Shown here one piece after another: positions 1 to 12,600 of a stretch of 64,000 nucleotides of DNA. This DNA is from Ciona savignyi (taxonomy: Eukaryota; Chordata; Ascidiacea; Phlebobranchia; Cionidae): contig CH000023.1 in assembly GCA_000149265.1 (NCBI GenBank), positions 370,789 to 434,788 of the forward strand, read 5' to 3'. Positions within the stretch are counted from its first letter, which is position 1. Each line of letters begins with the position of its first letter. The translations under genes and the position numbers were made by a program. The notes under the pieces were generated by a model. It had not been told where the DNA came from and searched no databases. It was given only the letters and a program-made list of their open reading frames with translations.

Positions 1-596
1 AATTTTAGAAAAAGTGTACATGTATTATAAATGTCCCTTTAAACTTTAGTATTCAAATGAGTACTGTATCAATTATATCACACAATAATTATGGTAATTT
101 CAATACATCTTGTAAAAATTTAGGTATTTAGTTTTTATGCTACAAAAATAAGCAAAAAAGCAACAAGAAAGATTAAACATTCTGGAAAAATACAAACTGA
201 TACATAGTAAAATAAAGCGCTGTATCAGCAGAGAATGCCAGGACATTTCTTGAGTAACCTATCCAGTAAATTAAATTAAACTTTAATAACAAACAGAGGG
301 GTTATAATAAAAACAGTGTATAAAGGCAGAGTGTGTTGTACAGTTGGTTATATGATACTCAGAAACAACTAATGTGATGAGCCAAAATGCCACAGTTGAA
401 TAAACCTTATATTGAGGTTAATATACACAGTACTTAGCTTATTGCTAGGGAAAATTGTAGAGTGTCAACATGGATAATATGAATTACAAGGCATGGCCAT
501 TGACCTTGCTGAGCTATTGCAGTACATTTACTGTTTATTTACTTTATTTAATTTATTAGAAGTTTAAATTACATATTTGATTTCAATAGATTGAGC
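1..596. other. AT-rich sequence left of the last CCDC13 exon, no gene seen
   Basis: No exon could be recognised in any frame. This is intron or 3' flank of the minus-strand CCDC13 gene. Several TTTATT stretches around 535-560 would read as AATAAA on the minus strand, so a short alternative 3' end is possible. Confidence 0.4.
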
Positions 597-3176
597 CTAT
601 TTATTTTTGAACATTAACAGAACCTTTTGGGCAACTTTGAGTTCTTGCTTGAGAGCTTGGACCTGATTCCTGTATTCTGATGCTTTTAAATTTACACTTG
701 TTAACTGATTCTCCAGTTCAGGCAAGGTCAACCCATCAGCAGTCACTGGGAATGAACAGTAATTTGGAAGTTACAATGATTGTTTTTTTTTCTTTACCAG
801 TACCGGTACTGGTAAGTTCAACACTTTAAACCAAAAAAATTTAATATTATTTGGCCATGGAATGTTAGAATAGGATAGGATAGGATATTCATGTTTATCC
901 CCGTGAATGGAAAAACCAAGGGGTTTAGTACATGGGCAATCGTCAGATCACCTCTCGCCCAACGCCGGGTTACCGGAGCTATTGCAGTTTGTTGTGTTAT
1001 TAAAACATTTCTTCAATTTGGTTAAAACCCATTAATCTGCTGGGTTCAGGTAATGTCCGTTAGGTGCCTTGCCCAAGGACACAACAGACTAACAAGAGAC
1101 CAGTTTCGTACCTGCAATCTTTTGGCTGAAAGGGCGGACTAAACCACCAGATTAATTGGTCGGACATGTTGAGGTTAAAATGTGGATTACGTCACATCAA
1201 AGTTTTAAAATTTAATGCCCGCCTAAACCATTGTTCAGCACATAGTGCAAAAGTACCCGGATGCAGCGATATATATTTGACATAAAGACGTAAATTTAGA
1301 GTAGTATAAAAAAAGGGCACTCGAAAACTCCGGCGACCAGACTGTGGGCATATTTGTGTGGCGTTCCGTATTTTTTAACCCATTGTTGCCTTTTATGTTT
1401 AAACCTTTCTCGCATCTGTTCTATCCCCCGACTTTGTGTCGTGACTTTGTGTTCGACTTTGAGATTATTATTACACAACGAGACCTGCTCGAGAGTGGTC
1501 GCATGTTTTTTGTTCTTGGACTACGATAGCATACGACTGCAGGCCTTGGTGGGCCGCTAGAGTTTACATAGCTAATCCCCACTTGTGGGATTGCACACAC
1601 ACAACACTTTGTTAAATGCCTATATTGACTGTTGTCATCATTTAACTTTAAATTGACAAAAATATCCTTTACTTTACCTGCATCGATGAAAATAAATTGC
1701 AAACATAAACAGACCTACCCATATTAGAAAATGATTGGCGAACATTTATTGACTTTGATGCAATGCTGTCTCCCTTACTGTTTGCTGGCATTAATGTGGT
1801 CTGAATAATAAATAGTTGTTATTTTCTATTCAAGCGAACCATATAAATGCAAACCACATAAACACTAAAGTAAAAACAAAAGAAAAACAAAGAGGCAATT
1901 ACTTTACATGAACACTGTAGCTATCATTTCTTATCCAACCTAACATTTCACCTGGTTTTCCAGCTCATTTACTTTCTGTTGCAGTCGAAAAGTCTTGGCT
2001 CTTTCTGATTCCATCTGTGCAGTGAGTTCCCTGTTTTTCTTGGACAAATCAACAATTTTAGTGGAAGCTGAATCACTTGCTATTCCTGCACCTGCAAAAA
2101 TAAAGTGAAATTATTTTTACTGAGATGGGAAGAAATTAAAAACATTAACAATTGCAAAGTAAAATTATAAAATAGCTCTTACCTGTGAGTAGCCTCTTTT
2201 CCTCATCAAGTTTTGCCATCTTTTTGTTTGCTTTTTTCACTTCATATTCTTTCTCAGCAAGAACCTTTCTTAATCTGCCTGTTTCATCTTTCAATTCTCT
2301 GCGCATAGAATAATTTTTGATCACGCAAACCCAAAGCCAACTATCAAACAAGATCTTGTTAAAATATTGGCATAAAAGTAAACATGTTATAAAACGCAAC
2401 AACATCTTGGTGAACATTTAAAGCCAGAGCTTGTCTAGGCCTGTTCTCCAGAGTATATTGGATTTTATTGTTGAAAACATAAATTTGGACAAAATATTTG
2501 GCAGATAGTGGTAACCAGTATATGCAACCTAATTAAGATTCAAGATTTTATTTGGTCAGCATGATAATTTTTATAATAGTAACAATAACCATTTTTATAT
2601 TAAATAAATAAAGAAAAAAAAACACAGTGTCACAATAACATTATAGAAAAGATTACCGAATTTCTTCCCTCATTGATGTGTTTGCAGCTTCTAATGTCGC
2701 GTTGAGTCCAACGGTGGAACTTGTTGTTACATCATTTAAACTCAAGTCGAGTTGGTCAGATACCCCAAAGGTGGATGAAACAGAATTAGAGCTGGCCTGA
2801 AATATAAAACCAAGTTATTTTGTAGAGTATTTATGTTTTATTGAAACGAACCGGAAAACGAAAGGGGGGTTATTTCATTAGCAATCATTAAATAATCAAA
2901 TAAAAAGTTAGTATAAAAAAATATTAACATAAATAAATGGGGTGTACCGGTAACCCCATGCCATCATGAGTTTGCGAGATTTCTGCGCTAATTCACGGTA
3001 TACTTAGCTAGATATTTATGGCAAACTAAACAAACGGTGGATAATTATATATTGGCAAATGCAAAAATACAAACCTTACTATTCATAGCCTGCCTTTGCT
3101 TTAATCTTTCCATTTTCTTACGTTGTTCTTCTTGCATGCGTGAAAACTGTAACTTAAGGTCATGTTCGTTTTCCAT
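597..3176 (-). CDS. CCDC13: Coiled-coil protein CCDC13, 5' exons; 3' end unresolved
   Basis: Six exons read on the minus strand: 3075-3176, 2657-2796, 2183-2298, 1952-2091, 1719-1800 and about 613-745. All have GT..AG borders and compatible phases (0, 2, 1, 0, 1). The start is the ATG at 3176, opening MENEHDLKLQFSRMQEEQRK. The product is charged and coiled-coil. Recalled human CCDC13 shares the N-terminal LQF..MQE motif, a GRL.K(V/L)L.E block, TKIV(D/E)LSKKNREL and NQ(V/I)Q..KQEL..AQKVL. CCDC13 is a centriolar-satellite/basal-body protein needed for ciliogenesis. The human protein is about 715 aa; only about 235 aa are visible here. In the last exon the frame runs to a TAG at 597 unless a weak GT near 613 is a donor, so the gene may continue left of the window or end early. 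It is divergent to CEP78, another centriole gene. Confidence 0.8.
794..815. repeat. 22-bp perfect palindrome in a CCDC13 intron
   Basis: The core TACCAGTACCGGTACTGGTA (795-814) is its own reverse complement, and the flanking bases extend it to 22 bp. It follows a T-rich run just upstream of CCDC13 exon 6. Function unknown. Confidence 0.85.
868..1168 (-). repeat. tRNA-like SINE, family 1, in CCDC13 intron
   Basis: Same family as the copies at 12063, 43236 and 56617, here inverted. The (GGATA)n run at 870-885 is the complement of the TATCC-repeat tail. The head near 1165 has a tRNA-like box A. The body carries family landmarks such as TTGGGCAAGGCAC-like and GGGATAAACATGAATATCC-like segments. 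From memory it resembles the composite SINE Cics-1 described in Ciona; not verified. Confidence 0.75.
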
Positions 3177-3663
3177 TTCGACTAAATAGGTGGACCACTA
3201 ATGCAGACTAATCACACTTTAACCGCTAAACTTTTTAGCTTCTATAAGCTTAGCAACGAATATTTCGTTTGCAAAATGTAAACAAAAGTAAAATTCTGGT
3301 ATCCGCACATTTGACAATTTTTTTCTGTACTGTATGCTGAACTTACTTGATTAGTATAACAAGTTTTTAATTTATTTTACTTTTTAATTTATTTAAAATA
3401 TATTTAACTATATGATGGCTTTTATTAAATGCTGACCAGATCCACTAATAAGTCACGAAAACTTTTATACTAAAATTATTTCGCCACTAGGTGATCGACA
3501 ACAGTTGGCACGAACACGAAGCTATTCAAACTTGTTAAGCTTTTGAGTTTTTAATATTATCAAGCTATTTATTTATTAAGTGGTTTCTTGAAGTTTCTGG
3601 TACTTTTTTGATTGGTGTTTCACTTGCCGAAGCACAATATTTCGTTGGTAACTAGAACAAAAA
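3177..3663. promoter_or_regulatory. Shared promoter region of CCDC13 (-) and CEP78 (+)
   Basis: 487 bp separate the start codons of two divergent genes whose vertebrate products both work at centrioles or cilia. I see no TATA box close to either start. Several half sites related to RFX X-boxes occur (GCAAC near 3252, GGTAAC near 3646), but none forms a convincing full X-box. The shared-promoter role is inferred from spacing and orientation. Confidence 0.55.
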
Positions 3664-5601
3664 ATGATTCCCGAAAGCGTGGCAGTGAGACAACGTGGAG
3701 CGTACGACTTCTCAAGCTGCTACGATAATCTATGTGCTCTGCAGTCAACGGTGCCACTAACGACAGTAAAAGCTCACTTGGAAAGAGGAATCTTGGATAT
3801 TAATGGTGATAAAATACGTATGATTGACTGGTCACCAATTCTTAATACTTTAAAAATAAACCGAAACTTAAAATATGTTTCAATAAAGAGCTATTTTCAA
3901 ACAAGTGGTAATCCGAATAAAGGCCACTATTTTAAGCGGAGAACACCGGCCATACGATGTAGAGATGTAACTATGTGGATTGCAAAATCGTTATCTTCCT
4001 GTATCACACAATCAACCAATATCAAGTGCATTGATCTCCAAGGAGTCCCACTGAGAGAGCGAGATTTGCAAACCTTGGCAAAGGGGATAAAGAAAAACAA
4101 ATCTCTCACGCATATACAGTTTGATTATTGCCAAATATCCGATTCTGGGGCTAAATTGCTGTGCCACACACTTAAAAATCATGCTAGCATCACACATCTA
4201 AGCTTAGGTGGATGCAATATCACATCAACCGGTGCTGAAATGATTGGTAAACTTATCAAATACCAAGCAACTCAGCGGCATAGTGAAGCTTGGGCTGATG
4301 GGTTAAGATATCGAACTCCTAACCTTAACTCCATGGGTGGGATTCGCAGAATAACCCTCAACTCCAACCCTATGATAAGTGATGAAGGGGCGGAAGCATT
4401 TGCTGAGGCACTGAAAGATGATCTTTGGTTGAAAGCATTAGACCTCCAGCATTGTGGTATAAGTTCTGAAGGAGCTGATAAACTGTTAACAACCATTAAG
4501 CATAATGATACAATTGTTGTACTGGACATTAGAAGCAATCCAATGGTTGATTCTGGTACCCTGAGAAAAGTTCTAGGTCGAGTTTTGTTGAATGCCCATG
4601 GAAATGATGAGCATGATTATCCCTGGATAAAAGATGAACCTCCAAAGGATCCATACCGAACTGGTAAGCCTAGGAGACCTTCCAAGATCATTAACAGAAG
4701 TTTCACTAAAAAACAAGCTACTCAGAGAAGTTTAAAAAGGTCCACAGAAAAGGAGGGTGTCCCAGAGGTTCATCCACCTGGTCACAAAAGTTTTGTTCCG
4801 TGGAGGACGGCTGTAAGAGCCACTCAGCATAAACTTGGTTTCTGTGAAGAAGATTATGATGATGAGAGCTTTGATGAATCTTCAGAGGTCCTTCAAGTTG
4901 TACAGGATTCGTCGAAACCGTCAATCATCGACACAACTTTTTCCATAAGCGGCAATGGAGACCAGGTGGAGGTTAATCAATCTAACTTAACAAAAAGAGA
5001 ATCAGAGGAATACATTAAAAGACTCAAAATAGATCTTTTAGATGCAAGAAGACGACTTGCGATTTCCAACGAAAGTGAAAAAAAGTTGAATTCAAAAATT
5101 TTAAGTTTGGAAGTTGAGAATTCTAGGTTACGCAATGAACTAAAAACTAGTTATGAAAACAGTAGAATGAGGTCTCAGATTGAGGATGAAGCTCTTTTAG
5201 ATAGCATTGAAACTTCTTTCAACAAGTTTCATGACTTTTTAAATGAGCTAAACGATCTAGGATTGGGTTCTCTTGCTACAGCTGCTGGACTAGGAGATTT
5301 CTCAAATAACGCACCAAAAATCCCAATGGCTGAGATCAGAAATTCACAATCGCAAGGTGACAGAAAACCAACAAAATCACCTCCCCAAGAAACTTTACCA
5401 ATTGAAACTCCCATCCTAATTCAAGGATCAAGGTTAAATGATAACGACAACGTAGATCATTCAAAACCTCAAAACAAAGAGAGCCAGCCAGCTGAAAAAG
5501 ATGCAAACCAAAAATCAACAGCGGAAGTTTCAATTTGTTCTGAAAAAGAAAATAACAACTTAACACAGAATGATACTTCTTCTGTAGGGTCTAGTTTCTA
5601 A
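3664..5601 (+). CDS. CEP78: Centrosomal protein CEP78, intronless
   Basis: One uninterrupted 645-codon frame. The N-terminal ~330 residues carry leucine-rich repeats of the ribonuclease-inhibitor type (for example ERDLQTLAKGIKKNKSLTHI and LDLQHCGISSEGADKLL). Recalled human CEP78 shares the opening YDNLCALQ..VPL, the VDW.P.L.TLKIN..L..VSIKS.FQ block, PAIR..DVT, LRYR.P.L..M.G.RRITLN and the FVPWRTA.RA motif that follows the repeats (about residues 378-387). The C-terminal half is low complexity with a coiled coil at about 445-505. CEP78 sits at the distal end of mature centrioles, where it acts with the EDD-DYRK2-DDB1-VPRBP ligase and in ciliogenesis; human loss causes cone-rod dystrophy with hearing loss. 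Length is close to the human protein (~690-720 aa). AATAAA lies at 5605-5610 and again near 6090. Vertebrate CEP78 is multi-exon, so the lack of introns is notable. Confidence 0.92.
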   Translation: MIPESVAVRQRGAYDFSSCYDNLCALQSTVPLTTVKAHLERGILDINGDKIRMIDWSPILNTLKINRNLKYVSIKSYFQTSGNPNKGHYFKRRTPAIRCRDVTMWIAKSLSSCITQSTNIKCIDLQGVPLRERDLQTLAKGIKKNKSLTHIQFDYCQISDSGAKLLCHTLKNHASITHLSLGGCNITSTGAEMIGKLIKYQATQRHSEAWADGLRYRTPNLNSMGGIRRITLNSNPMISDEGAEAFAEALKDDLWLKALDLQHCGISSEGADKLLTTIKHNDTIVVLDIRSNPMVDSGTLRKVLGRVLLNAHGNDEHDYPWIKDEPPKDPYRTGKPRRPSKIINRSFTKKQATQRSLKRSTEKEGVPEVHPPGHKSFVPWRTAVRATQHKLGFCEEDYDDESFDESSEVLQVVQDSSKPSIIDTTFSISGNGDQVEVNQSNLTKRESEEYIKRLKIDLLDARRRLAISNESEKKLNSKILSLEVENSRLRNELKTSYENSRMRSQIEDEALLDSIETSFNKFHDFLNELNDLGLGSLATAAGLGDFSNNAPKIPMAEIRNSQSQGDRKPTKSPPQETLPIETPILIQGSRLNDNDNVDHSKPQNKESQPAEKDANQKSTAEVSICSEKENNNLTQNDTSSVGSSF

Positions 5602-6644
5602 AAAAATAAATTGTTGATCTGCTTTTGTAGCACATTTGCACTGTAAACTGTAGTTTTCAAATATGACTCATAGTTTGCTTATTTCTTAATTACCCGTAGC
5701 TGAGAAGTCAAAAGCATACACATTTTATGGCTCTAGTTGAAAACTGTCTGTTGTTATTAGCTTCTGATTAGAATTGTAAGACAGATACTAGTATCGTCGA
5801 TAAAATTATGAAAATAATTTAAAACCACCGTGAAATAGCAATATCGTTGTTAGTATGTGTACCCAATGTTAAATATTCCTATTTATCAAACTTCTATGTG
5901 TCTTTATTTAAGTATACATAGAATATTTTTACAAATATATACTTCTTATATATATTCCTAATTTTTCGCCTAATATTTCTGTAAATTTTAGAATAACAAT
6001 TGTTATTCTTAATCTAAATGTTGATGTCACTGTTAATCTAGCAACCCCACGGATAGTTACATTTGACAATATTTATATATATATGTTACAATAAAGCTTG
6101 ACAAACTCAATATCAAGATTCCTGGAAGAATGAACAACACCAAGAGTACCAGGTTTTTATGGTACATATATATATATATTGGTTCTCGAAATATTGGTTC
6201 TATATTTATATAGTATATACAACTATCTGCAATAGCTCTGTTTTAAAATTTAAATGTGGGCGCAGTGCATCTAGGCAGTTTGTTTCAATAAATTTTGAAA
6301 TATTTAGTAATTTTGCAAAATGCACATGTTTAGTGTATGGGTGTATCATAGTGTCAACAAATATGTGAAGACCTAATAAATAAAGAGGAGTTTGTTGCAG
6401 TGTTTAAACAATAAAAGTAGATAGGTCTACTATAGTATTTTATTATTTCTGTTTTATTTTTCGTTTGGTTAACATTGAATAGAAAAAACAGCAAAATTTC
6501 CCATTTCAATTTATGTCAAAAGTTAGCAACATCTGTTTCAGTGTGTTATGGAACAATAAAATACACATACACTACTATTAACGAATCCTAAAACTTAAAA
6601 TATATTAATTTTAGTGCTCCAAAAAATATATATTTAAAGGAACT
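5602..6644. other. Intergenic region between convergent CEP78 and SLC5 gene 1
   Basis: AT-rich, with no gene recognised. It holds candidate poly(A) signals AATAAA at 5605-5610 and 6090-6095, a TA-repeat run near 6163-6180, and a 20-bp perfect palindrome at 5990-6009 (AGAATAACAATTGTTATTCT). Confidence 0.6.
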
Positions 6645-9600
6645 TTATGCATAATAAGCAAAAAGAAACACCATTACACACATCATAAGCAGACACGCCA
6701 GGTTAACTAAAAGTGCTGAATGCTTCTTTTCCACAATGTTTTCCATAAAGTTCGGTTGGATGCTGGGTTCATTCTGTTTTTCCTGTTTTTTGTCTAGCCC
6801 GCAAAATAAGTCCAAAGCCTTCTTCCACATTGGTTTTTCAGTTTGTTCACTCACACTTGAATTGTTGTCTAAAGGTGTTAAAAAGTGTATGCATATATTG
6901 TACAAAAGACCATATAGGTATAAAGTTGGAATTACATGTGCAAGGGATGTAATCTTCACCCAAAAATTGCAACCCTAATTGACCTACTGTTACTCAAATT
7001 TGTCTTTTTTCCCCCCCTTTTTTTACTTTTTTTACCCTAAGATTTTAACTGAAGTTCAAACTTAACTAATAATCCGAATCAGATTATCCGATCATGCATT
7101 TTTTTACAAAGATGCACCCTTAGCAAAACAACAAGTTTATGCATATAGCCCATGTACACAGTCATTAATGCACTGTACAGTCAAGCCAAACTGCAGTCAT
7201 CACAGACTGTGATTCACAGTCATTTAGAACAATACTTCATACCTAAAAAAATCAATTGGCATTTGTTCTGGGTTCTGATGACAAATGTTTTCGAATGACC
7301 AATTAAGTTAAAGTTCTGTCATTTAAATAACATTCCAATATCTCATTTTTTCATCATTTATAATTTAATTCAAATCAAGCAGTTAAATTTTTCCAAAACT
7401 ATCGCAATCTTAAGTTAAAAACAGTAGTACTATTCGAAATATGTAGTTCTATATGAATCACATTTAAAATTGCGTATTTACCGTCTATTCAGAAAAGATA
7501 GCTTCGCTCAGCTAAAGTGACAAACGTTGCTTTTGCACTGCATACACACTGAATGACATTAATAAGCTATACTTAATATGTGCACATGGTTTACACATCA
7601 TAAAACTGAAACACCATACATACCTGAATCCACTGATTTTGTCTCTCCAACTTCTGCATCTTCATCAAGCTTCGTAAGCTTTAACAATAATAAGAAGTTA
7701 GAAACTAATTACTCACCAACCTACTAACTCATAAAGCTATTTAGCTGATCAGATCCAGTGCGGAAAACAGTTTACTGGTTACCGAATAGTTTTTATGATC
7801 AGTCAACAGAATCTTGGTATATGGCCTTAATAATGCATTTTTCAGCTCTACAGATTAATAGTTGTAGTTGTAGTGTAAGTACGACAATTATAATGAACCT
7901 TTGATATCATTTCTTCATCCTCTTGTATCTTTTTCCTGCTAAACCTTGAATACCATGTCAATCTGAAGAGCTGAAAAATAATTCATGTTTTACAAATATT
8001 AGGTACAAATAATGGTGCTTACTGTTTAAACCTGGGTCACATAAAGCATCAGTTTGCAGTTGCAATACCCCATTACACAATTTCATAAGGTCATAACAAA
8101 AAGTTTACTTGTTGAACATATTTTTTGCTGTTTAATATGTCTTACCTTATTTTTTGGGATAGGTGGTGTAAGAAGAGAAACAACTACAGCAGCAATAGCT
8201 GTTATTGCGGCTAATATTATCGCAAAGTACAGGTAATGAACCTGTAATAAATATGTGTGTAATTGAAAACTTATCTATCTACAACTTAACTATTATAAAA
8301 GGTAATAGTTTTAACTATTCAAAAAAATGTTTCACAGCCTATTCATTTTCGCTGGCATTGAAAAGTAAGTTAAACTTTGCCCTTAGGGTCAAAAGCAGTC
8401 TGAAAAACCATTTAGTTAAAATAATGTGTCCAAAACAAACCCCTTCCTTAATGTGTCCAAAACAACCTTAAAAATATCTTTTTTTATATTAAATTTTGCT
8501 TTATATTAAAAAATTTACTTTATATAAAACAGCGGGCCTATACTCATCCTGGCCACACAGAGGTGTTCCGTAGGCAAAGTCCATGATCATTCTTGTTGAT
8601 CCAGTCACCAATCCAACCATCAATGACCAGAATGCTCCCTGGAAGTTAATTAAGGTATTTATGTTGAAACGTTTGTGCAAAAATATGCTTTATGAGTTTT
8701 GAAATTTAACCCAACTATAAAAAAAATGACCTTGTTTTATTAAAAATGTCATTCCGAACTAAAACGGTAATCGAGGAAATTTACTCTCTAATTAAAACTT
8801 TTGTAGATTAGGATTTAAAATTGAATTTGTACTTTTAATTTGTAAATGTTTTGCAGAAAATAATAAAAACAAAAGTGGTAAAATTATCTTACTGGTTCAT
8901 TTAGCCGTGGCCAAAAAATTCCCATAGCAAATATGACCATAATGGGTGGGCCAAGATAGCTTGTGATGGATTGTATGTAGTCGAATAACTGACCATTGGC
9001 AAAAGATTGTACAATTGGGACCCATGCTATACTTACTCCAACCATAAACAGCATAAATACTCTAAAAAAAAATAATTTTAATATAGATAATTTAAATATT
9101 TAGTCTGTAATTTCTAATTAATTATTATAAAATGAGGCACCATTGAAAATTATCTAGCATGTTTTGTCAGTCAAACATTCTGAATTTTTTAATTTATTTT
9201 ACTGTCATAAGCATAACTTAACAGCCACAAAATAAGTGAATTGAAATTTTGAATTTCTGATTAAAGAACAATTTTAAACATTAAGGTTGTGCTTTTTAAG
9301 ATTACATAATTGAGAGTTGGCATTATCTAATGACTTCAAGAAGAAATTTAGATTTTTCTATTAATAACCTTCCTACTATCATGAGTTCTCTCTCGCTGGC
9401 ATTTTTCCTAATCTTCTGCCAGAGGTCACATGTAAAGAGAGTCGATGCACTGTTGAATACTGATGTAAGGGAAGACATCAGGGCAGCAATCATAACAGCC
9501 AGCAGTAAACCTACAAACATATGAACATACAGGGCTGGTATAAGCAATCATGCATTCAACACCACAGTCCAAACCTTTAAGGCCAACAGGCATAATCTCA

Positions 9601-12600
9601 AGCACAAGTTTAGGATATGCCACATTAGTACAGCCACCACTAGCACCACAGTACCGCTGACATTCTGATGGTATGGCACAACCCACTGAATCTGTAGGAC
9701 AGTATTCATTAAGTTACCAACTAAAATCTATTTAAGCATGTAGCAGTAAAGTTTGTAATCTCCATGTTCTTAAATTTACGAAAATATAAAATAATTTAAA
9801 TATTTTCTTCCAGCATACAATTATTAATTAACTGAGTAACAAAGAAACAAAATCAAGCTACCAAATTCCTCTAGTACTTAAATTTCCCCTAAGTTGAGAA
9901 CATTTTCGCTTACCAGTAAACACAACTCGGCTGATCATACCGACCATCACCATCATATACATTGGAAGAATCTTCATAAGACCTGCTGCCACGCATCCTC
10001 CTTTCGCATGCGATAAATTCTTCGCCGCTAATGTTCTTTGAGCAAGAACCTGTAGTGTTATAGGACCAATATGATATGGTTATAGAATCCATTTTATTTT
10101 TTTAGAAAATATTGCTAGTACAGCATCCTAACCATTTTTAATATTATTGACCTGTAAAAATTGGATCAAAGCTGTGGTCCTGCCTTATTAAATAGATAAT
10201 ATGGTTACAACCCTCCCCTCAAAATATGAATCTGTGGACGGACTATTGGAACTCAATGGGAGTCGGCCTGTATGAGACTCATCCCCATTTATTTGCACAT
10301 ATTTGTAATTTAATGAGATTTGTGAAATGTAGGGACAGCTGTGTAATGAGGAAAAAAGGAGTAAGTCACTGTTTACTAATAAAAACAGACCCTCATGTTA
10401 ACCCAGCTTTATTAACTATTGTGCAATACCCCCTTTCCCCGCCTTGGTACACAGTTTACAAATTAATAATCAGAGATCAGAGTTTAACGTGTAAGTATAT
10501 ATATTTCTATGCTATACACGTGTATGAGTCGGCAAATCATTTAATCACTGTGTATATTGTCTGTGACGTGTGTTTACATAATGCCTGTGGTATATATGCT
10601 ATCGGATTACTTGTGATGTTTGCTTTACACATTTTAAGTTGTTCATTATTTGCATCGGCCGGGCCCTTATAAATTTCTTATAATTCCCACCTGGTCTGTG
10701 CAAAAATACCAAGTCGCGATTATGGTCAGCCCGAACGTAAGACCTGGCCACGGAAGGTCGCTGTCGATTGGGTCCCTGAATACGTGAAAAGAATCGGCTC
10801 TTGGTATGCCACACGATGTGTTTGCTGGTCGCAAAGCCGGTATTGCTTGCATGTACGACGTTTCTAAACCTTCGTAGCCCCCAACCCTTATGAAAGCTAA
10901 GTAAAAATAAAATTGTTTGTAATTAAACGAATACCCAAACAAAGTTTACCAAGCACACCTTTACTTTTACGAAAAAACGGTACAATGTAATGCAACAGTG
11001 TAGGTGGATCCACGGTAGCGTTGGGACAAGAAATGTAGTCTGTAGAACGCAGTTACTTCAGAAAATGCGATCGGTCTATATACATGTTACTCACACAAAA
11101 CCATCATGATGATAGCCCCGATAATCATGATAAAAGTTTGCACAGTATCGGTGTATATCACGGCCGCCAAACCACCGGTCACAGTAAATATAGCAGTGAT
11201 CGCCAGAAGCGCTATGATGGCGAGGTAGATGTTCCAACCCAAAGCCTCGCGGATAAAAATCGCACCGGCGAATAGATCGGACTGCAAAGGAATTTTGGCA
11301 TAATCGTTGTTGAGGAAAATATGTTACAACACAGTTAACTTTGCAAACTAAACTCTCAACCAAAGTACACCACGTTTTTCTCGAATCCAACAAACTGCAG
11401 GTTTGGTAACCCGAATAGGCACCTGTTTAAAAACACTGTTCTTCCACCACAGTTATTATGTTGCAACATGTATATTTAGGTTCCGAAAATCGAGATTTAG
11501 ACCTGTACATGTACTTATTCGGACTAACCACGTAACATGACGGTAAACAAGATGCGATAAAATGTACCGACAAGTCTATTGCTGTAACATCCAGTCTATT
11601 ATAGATTGTACCAGGTGCTTGCAAGCCGGCGATCATTTTTTGTTTCTTTAAAGTTTTATTTCAAGCGTACGTTTACAGTCAGCTTACGGAAAACGAACGT
11701 CCAACCAATTGCCTTGTAGGTTAGTGCGTCGCCTTTTTAGCGGAAGGGTTATTGGTTGAAACTTGTTGCTAGCTAGTCGATTGTGTCCTTGCGCAAGGCA
11801 ATAAATGGACATTACCAGAATGGAATAATAGGTTCTACCAAATGGAAGAAAAGTCAGAATCATGCACAACACGCTGCAATAGCTCCGATAACCCGAAAGC
11901 GAGCGCGAGGTGTTTTGTGACCCATTGCGTTTTCCCATTCACGGGGATAAACATGCATATCCTATCTTAACCAATGGCCCGCTCGCGAGCATGTATGTGG
12001 ACCCGACGTTAGCGAGAAGATTGTATTATACAATGAATTATATAGCATAATATAATCATAATCCGGCCCGTTAGTCTGGTGGTTTAGTGCGACGAAAGGG
12101 TGCAGGTACGATACCGATAGTCGGTTGTGTCCTTGGGCAAGGCACTTAACGGACATTACCTGAACCTAGCGGATTAATAGGTTCTACCAAATTAAAGGAA
12201 TGTCTTAAATATACAACACACGACAATAGCTACGGAAACCCGACGGTGGGCCCGAGGTGACCTCACGATTGCCCGTGTGTTAACCCCCTTGGTTTTCCTA
12301 TTCACGGGGATAAACATGAATATCCTATCCATAGTGCAATGGCATAAAATTGTCGTGGCTTTATTCGATTAGAAGTACTTACCGAGACCTTAGTGAAGAT
12401 GTAAAGAAAGAGGGACAACACAGACATGTACATTTGGATTCTCTCGCCTCCAAACCGCTTCCTCAAGTACTCGGGCAAGGTGACCACAGCAGATGAAATG
12501 TATATTGGAGCAAAGATCCAACCAAGGAAGTACAGGCAAAGCATAGCCTGGAATACAGACAATAAGTGAAATTTATATAGAGAGATGAAGTAGGCCTACT

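Noticed and set aside
3240..3660. RFX X-box in the CCDC13/CEP78 spacer
   Set aside because: Only half sites (GCAAC, GGTAAC) were found, without the matching second half at 1-3 bp spacing.
10226..10672. 148-codon plus-strand open frame between SLC5 exons 5 and 6
   Set aside because: No recognisable domain; it lies in an intron on the opposite strand, with repetitive GTGTGT-like low-complexity stretches.
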